A DNA stretch of 64,000 nucleotides, taken from Orobanche coerulescens. Taxonomy: Eukaryota; Streptophyta; Magnoliopsida; Lamiales; Orobanchaceae. The DNA lies in the NCBI GenBank assembly GCA_033398695.1, contig CM065802.1, positions 201,953,096 to 202,017,095 of the forward strand. The letters are read 5' to 3'. Positions 56,730 through 64,000 of the stretch are shown here, one piece after another. The position numbers and the translations under genes are program-made. A model generated the notes under the pieces. It was not told the DNA's origin, did not search any database, and worked only from the letters and a program-made list of their open reading frames with translations. How positions within the stretch are numbered: position 1 is the first letter of the stretch; every line of letters begins with the position of its first letter.

Positions 56730-58143
56730 CTTGGATGGACGACCAATAAGAATAACACATCCAAACAAATATCACAACGTCAAGATAAGACAATAAATAG
56801 CAGCACGTTAAAACATCAACTCCAAGTCATCACACAAGTGACGAACTAACACTGTAATTTTAGAACTTCATTAAAAAAAAAAAATCCACACAGTCACATC
56901 AACAGAGATGTTTGGATTTTACAAAATCAAACACGGTCAAAACCATACACGTATCGCAGGGATCAAACACTAACAACAAAAATAAAATGTTTCCGGGGTA
57001 TTATTCAAATGATAAAATTTTAAAATTCTCAAGTTGAAAAAAAAATTGGTGAAATGAAATTTTTGAAAACACTTATAATACCTCGGTCGTTTAATTAAAA
57101 CCATGTACCTCATTATCAAAACTGTTTTGATTGAAGCTATTTGCAAAACAACACATCGAGGCTTCAATCTTTTCGCTAGACGATATCGTCAAAATGACCT
57201 TATCAATATATCATTATCTTTGCTAGCGTTATACGGGGTAACAACATGTTACCACGCCATCCATCACTGATATATCAACAGAGATTAAATAATCAAGGGG
57301 CACGGGTACAACTGTAATATCAAATTTCTACCGGTCAAAGTTTACGGCCGTAACAACATGCGATTTACGGCCGTAACAACTCTGAGCTTACGGCCGTAAT
57401 GGAAAACATCTTACGGCCGTAACATCTAAACTGAGGCTGAGAATTGTCCTGATAGCCCCCAACACACAAACACATAACATTTAAATTAGAAAATTAGAAT
57501 TCGTTTTGCAAAACAAGATTTTTCCAAAAATTTGGATTTCCACAAAAATGCTCAAATCAGTAGTCTTTAAGGAAAAATGTTTTCAAAGCTACCCGTAGCG
57601 GGTATAATTACAACAATCCAAAATAGTCGATATTAAAACCACATGCCCAAATGGCAAACAGGGTCGCCAATTCAATCACATACATCTCATGGCATCAAGT
57701 TTAAACACACAGCAAAATCATTCATCGGAGTTTCCCACAAACTCTACCGTAAAACCCATCAAGGTTCACAACTTTCACACCATACCAACCCACATGGTGG
57801 TTCAAGGGCCAAACATCAATACATCCAGTTCTATACACGTACATCGTATCCAAGTATCGAATACAACTTCATTACACAACACTGTGTAAATAAAATTATG
57901 CACCACAAATATCACACCTAAATGAAATCATGAACACAGATATTATGCATAAAAGAGGAGACTTACGTCCACAGGCCGCACGGAGACGACGGTCGCCCAC
58001 GATACTAATCTCATCCGACAACATATCCAACGCGTTGTGACTACGCACAACTCAACTTGTCACCTGACGACTCGAACGACAAGACAACACATTACTCGAC
58101 AAATCACAACTCGACTCGACCCGACGGCTAGGTTTCCGCCTAA
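56730..58143 (-). other. Leader of the gag-only element
   Basis: An AT-rich untranslated region of 1.4 kb between the primer-binding site and gag. It contains a four-copy palindrome array at 57342-57422. No coding is seen. Confidence 0.7.
57342..57422. promoter_or_regulatory. Four TTACGGCCGTAA palindromes at exact 23-bp steps
   Basis: Perfect 12-mers start at 57342, 57365, 57388 and 57411, separated by unrelated 11-bp spacers. Here the array lies in the leader, not in the LTR. The same 12-mer variant occurs in LTR-1 at 40 and 63. Confidence 0.92.
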
Positions 58144-58155
58144 GCTCTGATACCA
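58144..58155 (-). other. Primer-binding site of the gag-only element
   Basis: The minus strand reads TGGTATCAGAGC, a perfect initiator-Met complement, 4 bp from LTR-9b. Confidence 0.9.
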
Positions 58156-58159
58156 TAAA

Positions 58160-60902
58160 TGTAACACCCCCAAAACCGTATGGGAATATTACACGCCGTA
58201 AACCCTTTCCGCAAGGATCTACCAGGCTAATCATCCATAAACAACCAAATGCTTGCCCGGCCAGGGTCAAACAATATAATAATACAGACCGTTAAGGTCA
58301 CTTACACATAAACACACGGGCCGATGAGGTCACACAACTCTATCAACAGATGACAACAACATTACCCACACGGGGTGAAATACAATACTGACGGAAGGCG
58401 AATCAACTCTAACAATACAACTAAACTCTATCAACTCTCAACTCTTGATTAGTATCGCGGCTCGTCATCCCCTTGTGCCAATCCTGTGTTGCTCCCGAAC
58501 ACTGCATGTACTGGGCCTTGAGCAGGACATCCACCCCGAATACTCGGGGTTAGTAAACTCCTGTTTTACTAGTGCAAGTATCAAACCATACGAAATGTAA
58601 CAAGCAAATAGCAACTACGAATTTAATACGCAAATCAATTATCAAAATGTTCCCGAGAAGTTTTAGAATTTCGAACTCAAGTAAGAGATATTTGAAAAGG
58701 AACACATCATCTCGGGGATTTTTAGCGAAATTCTTTTGGACCTCGAGTCCCAATTTACAAAACCTTTTCGTAAACATTAGGGCCTTAGCCCGATTCTCGT
58801 TCAAAGCATACTAAATAATATATCATTATGAGTCCGAGATCCATATTTAAAATGTTACCCGAACAATTCGCTACACGATCATTGTTCGTACACATCATGT
58901 ACCGAACTCAGGAGGCCTCGACGGACCTTACCGGACCACACACCTTTGTTCGTACACATCATGTACCGAACTCCGGAGGCCTCAACGGACCCTACCCGGC
59001 CACACACTGCTGTTCGTACACATCATGTACCGAACTCCGAGAGGCCTCAACGGACCCTACCCGGCCACAACATCGTTCGTACACATCATGTACCGAACTC
59101 CGAGAGGCCTCGTCGGACCCTACGGATCACACGGCTTGTCCGTACACGTCATGTACCGGACTCGGAAGGCCTCGTCGGACCCTACGGATCACACACTTTG
59201 TTCGTACACATCATGTACCGAACTCCAGAGGCCTCGTCAGACCCTACCTGGAACACACACACATCGACACGACACAATTCATAATCATTAAATGTCAAGC
59301 CATTCCACATTACACCGAAATGTACAATCAAGTATGTAAACCAAAACAACACAAACATCATGATCATCACAACGACTCTTAACCAACATAACACACATTC
59401 GGTACACAATACATTGAACAACCATGTGTACAACCATCTCATATGTACATCGCAATCCTGCACAAATGGCACAACGCCTAACACGTATACCAATATATCA
59501 CTATTATCATAAAGCCTTCAAATTTCGGAAAACACAACCAACTCCAACGGAACATGTTTACGGAGGCAAGCAAAATCGTCATACATATCATACGTAATTA
59601 CTAGTCACAAGATACAAGTCGTATAATAAGATACTTGCCTTAATAACCGCTACCAAACGCTCCGAAGAACACGGTTCGACCGGGAAGCTCGGACAGAAGA
59701 AGACAACGAACGGAAGGGTTCCGACTCGAGTTCTTCACAAGAGTTCGACCCTAACAACATATAATCAATAAATTATCGATCATACGAGGAAGAATAATCG
59801 TAGAACGCCCGAAAACCCCTCTATGACATTTTATCGGACACCTTCAAGGCGTCGATCAAGAACTCGACCAAAACAACGAATCGATACGATCCAACCATGG
59901 AATAACAAGGGAAATGATACAATACATCTAAATAATCATCAATCCATCACAATCCTAAGTTAAATCGGATTAAGCGGACGAAATCGAACAAAATACCCAA
60001 AATCCCCAAAATTAGATTTCTAGAAAATCGACTGATTCGCTCGATCAAAGGATGTTATAGGACGTATGATTGATGATATGAGCCTCAAAACTTCATGGAT
60101 TCATTGCCCAACAACATCTCTCCATGATATACTCACCTGACAGCGTCGGGAAGTAAAAGAATGAAGAAGCGGGTGAAAAATACGCTACTAGGCCTTAAAT
60201 AAATGATCGGGCCGGGTTACGACGTAATCGGCCATGGCTTACGTCGTAACCGGCCATGGCGAACTCATCGCTGGAAAATGCCGGGCGTTACGTGCGTTAC
60301 GGCGAGGGCCTTACGTGCGTAACCAGCCTTACGTGCGTAATCGCCGATCACTACCGCCGCGTTACTCGGCCGGTGGCTGGCGAGCATGCCCGCCATGACT
60401 CGGCGGGACCAACTCCGACGGCCCGAGCGACCCGAAACCCGAACCTGAGTACGAATCGAAGATACGGTTACGAAGTACTCGAAAAGACGAATCCGAGCAC
60501 TAATAGAACACACGATTCCGACTACCCGAAGGCTCGAAATTCGACAACGGAAAGTAATTACCCCAAACTTTGGAAAATTACGAAAATGGCCCAAAACGCC
60601 CCAAAATCACGATACGTGATCGAATAACCAAACCGAAGCTTGCAACATGAATAATAACATTAAATGGACTTCCGAGAAACTCGAAACAACAGTTTCGGAC
60701 GAGATTCGCGAGAATCGAACTCATGTGCGGAAAAGTCATTTAAGAACACGAAACTCAACAAAACGATACCGAAACGAACTCGGATGACAAAAAGTGTAGA
60801 ATTAAATATTCTCAGAATGACGAATCGGTCAAAGCGAGTCGTCGAAACGGACCTCCGCCGAAAAATTAAAATTACCGGAAATCCAAAATTGCGGATATTA
60901 CA
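58160..60902 (-). mobile_element. LTR-9b: 5' LTR of the gag-only element
   Basis: 2743 bp. It has the hairpin and branch-point module near 58536-58556, six subrepeats (58886-59270), a TATA-like box (60194-60202) and six promoter palindromes starting at 60217, 60239, 60288, 60311, 60329 and 60352 (intervals 22, 49, 23, 18, 23). It ends GCGGATATTACA before the CTGGT duplication. No gene is seen. Confidence 0.92.
58886..59270 (-). repeat. Six subrepeats in LTR-9b
   Basis: Same units as 53030-53400, with small differences in each spacer. Confidence 0.9.
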
Positions 60903-60907
60903 CTGGT

Positions 60908-63900
60908 AACGACATATAACAACTCAACCATGCCTTTAAGGCTAAAACGACTCAGTAGACCGATTTGGTCTTTCCACAAATACATACAACGCAAATACAA
61001 CTCATGCCCATGCAGGGGACAAAATACAACCACACCCGTACAACGGGAACAATATAGCAGCGGAAAATAAAGTACAACTGAACCAATAAACAAAGTACGG
61101 TTCCTCATGTGATTAGTATCGATCATCTTTCATCATCCTTCGTGCCGACCCTGTGTTATGCTCCAAAACCTGAATGCAAAAACAGACATCCACCCCCCGA
61201 ATACTCGGGGGTTAGCAAAACTCCACTGTTTTGCTAGTGCAAGAACAAAGTGCAAATACGAGCCATACAATTCACATTCCACGAATAACAATAACCGAGG
61301 ATCCTCAAAGATCCAAACGAAACGAAAAGTACTTCCCGAGGCAAGGGTTTGAGAAAACATTTCAAAATCGAAATATCATAAATCAATGGAAGTAATTTAT
61401 AAAACGGTTTAGAATGCCATCGAGAGTTTTAATAGAAGACAATTTAGGATTATCAAATCCTACTTTTCAAAATCCAAAAGACAAAAGGGGTCACCGCCCC
61501 AAAGGTTTACTTTCCGAAAAATGACATTTACCAAACCGTTGGGATTTTAGCCCCAAACCCGTAAAATGACTTTTACAAAACCATTGGGATTTTAGCCCCA
61601 AATCTCATCAACTCACAGTACACAAGAACGACCACAAGGTTCGTCTCCCAACATCAAAATCCACAAATAAAGGATTTAACACAAACAACAAAATACTCTA
61701 GTGCCATCCTAGCCAAGTAGGCCAAACGAACAACTTACCTCTTACACACTTAGTCAATGCATGCAATCATGAAAACCGTTCAAAAGCACTCATTTCAGGA
61801 AATGCCAATATCAAATCACATTTGCAAAATTCACCACAATTAACCGTCGATCCACACCTCCGTGGACCCCTACCGAGACCCCGTCGGATCTAACCCGTAG
61901 TGGTTAAAAGCAAAGCTCATCGATCCACACCTCCGTGGACCCCTACCGAGACCCCGTCGGATCTAACCCGTAGTGAGCATACACACACACACGTTACTCA
62001 TGCAATACTAATATGCTAAGAATGTAAGTTCATTAAGAATACTCACTAGAGATGGCCATTAACTCGACACCATTATCAAACTCTTCAAAACACCATAACA
62101 AGATTAAATACGGAATACACGATTCCATAACTTAAACAATAGGAGTATCATCATAAAATCCTTCAACGTTCAAAATAACCAAATCATAATCAATTCTCAA
62201 AACACCGTTCACAAATCACACTCGCTTTGAAAGAAAGCCTTTAACGAGGCCAAACCGAAATCCTTTGAAACTTCATTTCAAATAACCAAACAAACACATC
62301 AAGATGACCACCGATCATCATATCCATAAAACGAGAAAAGTATGGGCAAGGTACTTGCCTCGAATAACCACAACGCGGAGAATCGGCCGAAGTAGGTTGG
62401 CACGAACCGACTACGAACTCGCCGACTCCACCGAACGACAATCCACAACAATGAACTACGAAAGAAAACAATAACAACGAAAATGAATTCCAAAGAACGA
62501 CCCAAAGCCGCTGAATTCAAAGAACAAATGACGAAGGTTCAAGGATTTCCCCCAAAACGGCCAAGAACACGATTCGTTCACAAAACCAAAACCAGCGAAT
62601 TCAAAGTTGAAATATTGATATACAATCCATAGAATATGTTTAACAACATCATTTAACCATAATCGATCCATCGAAAATGGATGAAAAACGAGATCGGGGA
62701 CAAATCCCCCAAAAAGTCAATTCGAAGGAAATCAAGAATTATACTTCGATTCGACGAAGAACAATGGATTAAATGATGTTAAACACAAGAATACTATCAA
62801 GATTAATCATACCCATCATGAATTAATCAACAACACGGAACGAATCGGACAAAAATGCAAAAATCCCCAAATTCACGAAATTAGGGTTCTAAGGAAGATT
62901 ACCTTGATTCGCTGGATCAAAGGTTGATAACGGACGATCGATTGATGTTATGAACTCAAGGACTTCATGGATTTGTTGTTAAACAACATGGCTTCGTCAC
63001 CCATGAATCGCCATTCGCGGAAGGAGAAGGAAGGAAATGAAAAATGAAGGGAAATGTGGCTGGTCTGTCATATATATACTGGGCCGGAACTAGCGTGCGC
63101 TAGCCTTCCCGGACTAGCGTGCGCTATCGGCCAGTACCGGCCGAGCACTCTCGGCCATGGCCCGCATGACCCAAAACCACCGACCAAATTCTGCCGACCA
63201 TGACTCGTCCACCCAACTCCCGCTAGCGTGCGCTACGGCCGGAAGCCTGCGCGCGCTAGCCGACTGTCCGAGAGCCCGGACTAACAAACTACCCGATTAA
63301 CGTACGCTAGTCGGCCGGCGTGCGCTACCCTGCCGGTTAGCGTGCGCTATGACCGGCGATGGCGCGCTACTGCCGATCCTCACCGAGTCGAGAACCTCGA
63401 AACCCCAGCATCGGCCGATAGCGTGCGTTGGTCGACCAGGCTAGCGTGCGCTACACCTGTCGGTTAGCGCGCGCAGCCTTCCGGCAGTAGCGTGCGCTAC
63501 GCCGGTTCCTGCCGCATCTGTCCGGCCGGTGCCCGCAATCGTCCGGACAGTCCCGCAACCGTCCGGCGATCCATGCGCCGAGCTCGACGACCCGATTTCC
63601 GAAAACGTACGGGACGAACACGACGAAAAATTCGCGGACAACATCAACGGCCTGAAATGAAAACATAATACCATAATTAGTCACACGCGACCAAGAAACG
63701 GGTCGAGGCAACAATTACAGATACGGATACCCGTAACTTTCAAGAAATTACAAAATGGCCCAAAACGCCCGAAAATCACGATACGTGATCGAATAACCAA
63801 ACCGAAGTTCACAACACGTCTAACAAAGTTAAACGGACTTACGGGAAACTCGAAACAGCAGTTTCGAACGAGATTCGCAAGAATCGAACTCAAGCGCGGA

Positions 63901-64000
63901 AAAGTCGCTAAAAAGCACGGAACTCAACAAAACGACACCGAAACGAACTCGGATGTCAAAAAGTGTAGAATTAATCATTCTCAGAATGACGAAACGGTCA
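60908..64000 (-). mobile_element. LTR-8 continued, cut by the window edge
   Basis: It resumes AACGACATATAACAAC after the TSD and follows LTR-7 almost base for base up to the edge. By comparison with 49830-49903 only about 70-75 bp of the LTR is missing. It holds the acceptor (61170), hairpin (61195-61212), donor (62902), TATA (63070-63079) and an array from 63091. No gene is seen. Confidence 0.92.
63070..63500 (-). promoter_or_regulatory. LTR-8 promoter: TATA box and TAGCGTGCGCTA array
   Basis: Copies start at 63091, 63115, 63224, 63247, 63298, 63316 and 63338, with further weaker ones to about 63500. Intervals are 24, 109, 23, 51, 18 and 22. The first three equal those of LTR-7. Confidence 0.8.

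Larger units (their letters stand above)
52302..60902 (-). mobile_element. Gag-only Ty3/gypsy element nested in LTR-8
   Basis: A complete 8.6-kb insertion with LTR-9a (52302-55026), a 3.1-kb interior and LTR-9b (58160-60902). TSD CTGGT is at 52297-52301 and 60903-60907. Removing it restores the sequence seen at 36980-37010 and 46755-46785 (ACCAGGCTGGTAAC). The interior has one broken gag and no pol. Confidence 0.95.

Overview
This window is plant nuclear DNA made almost entirely of nested LTR retrotransposons. The evidence is Ty3/gypsy and Ty1/copia coding remnants, primer-binding sites complementary to initiator tRNA-Met, kilobase-long LTRs and 5-bp target-site duplications (TSDs). I see no host gene, rRNA, tRNA gene or CRISPR array. 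The species cannot be named from the sequence.

Layout. Positions 1-2357 are the 3' part of a plus-strand LTR (LTR-1). Positions 2358-4110 are the 3' part of a second plus-strand LTR (LTR-2), followed by a primer-binding site and a broken gypsy gag (4697-5370). Positions 5486-24635 hold a minus-strand element with 3.5-kb LTRs (LTR-3, LTR-4) and a non-coding 2.2-kb interior. A plus-strand Tekay/Del-like chromovirus (9596-20757, TSD TGGTA) is inserted in that interior; it has pol remnants but no gag. Positions 24636-26865 are a mosaic of LTR fragments. Positions 26866-33890 are a minus-strand Ty1/copia chain (interior remnant, LTR, deleted interior, LTR). A plus-strand SIRE/Maximus-like copia element (34503-36927) is cut inside its gag by a minus-strand chain LTR-6, interior, LTR-7, interior, LTR-8 that runs past the right edge. 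Two gag-only elements are nested in that chain: a Tat-lineage element (37701-42199, TSD CAGGG) in LTR-6, and a gypsy element (52302-60902, TSD CTGGT) in LTR-8.

How the parts work together. No element has a full protein set. One has pol without gag, two have gag without pol, and several have almost no coding. Near-identical LTR pairs on defective interiors imply that they moved using proteins supplied in trans.

Main discoveries. (1) Upstream of the TATA box, gypsy-type LTRs and an unrelated copia LTR carry arrays of 12-bp near-palindromes with a CGNNCG core (TTACGTACGTAA, TTACGGCCGTAA, TAGCGCACGCTA and variants). Start-to-start spacing is repeatedly 23-24 bp, and the order of intervals is conserved between elements although the 12-mers differ. 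(2) Most of the related gypsy-type LTRs carry a candidate leader intron with a conserved branch-point, hairpin and acceptor module; donors are seen in four of them. (3) Several LTR families carry different tandem subrepeats that share one short core.
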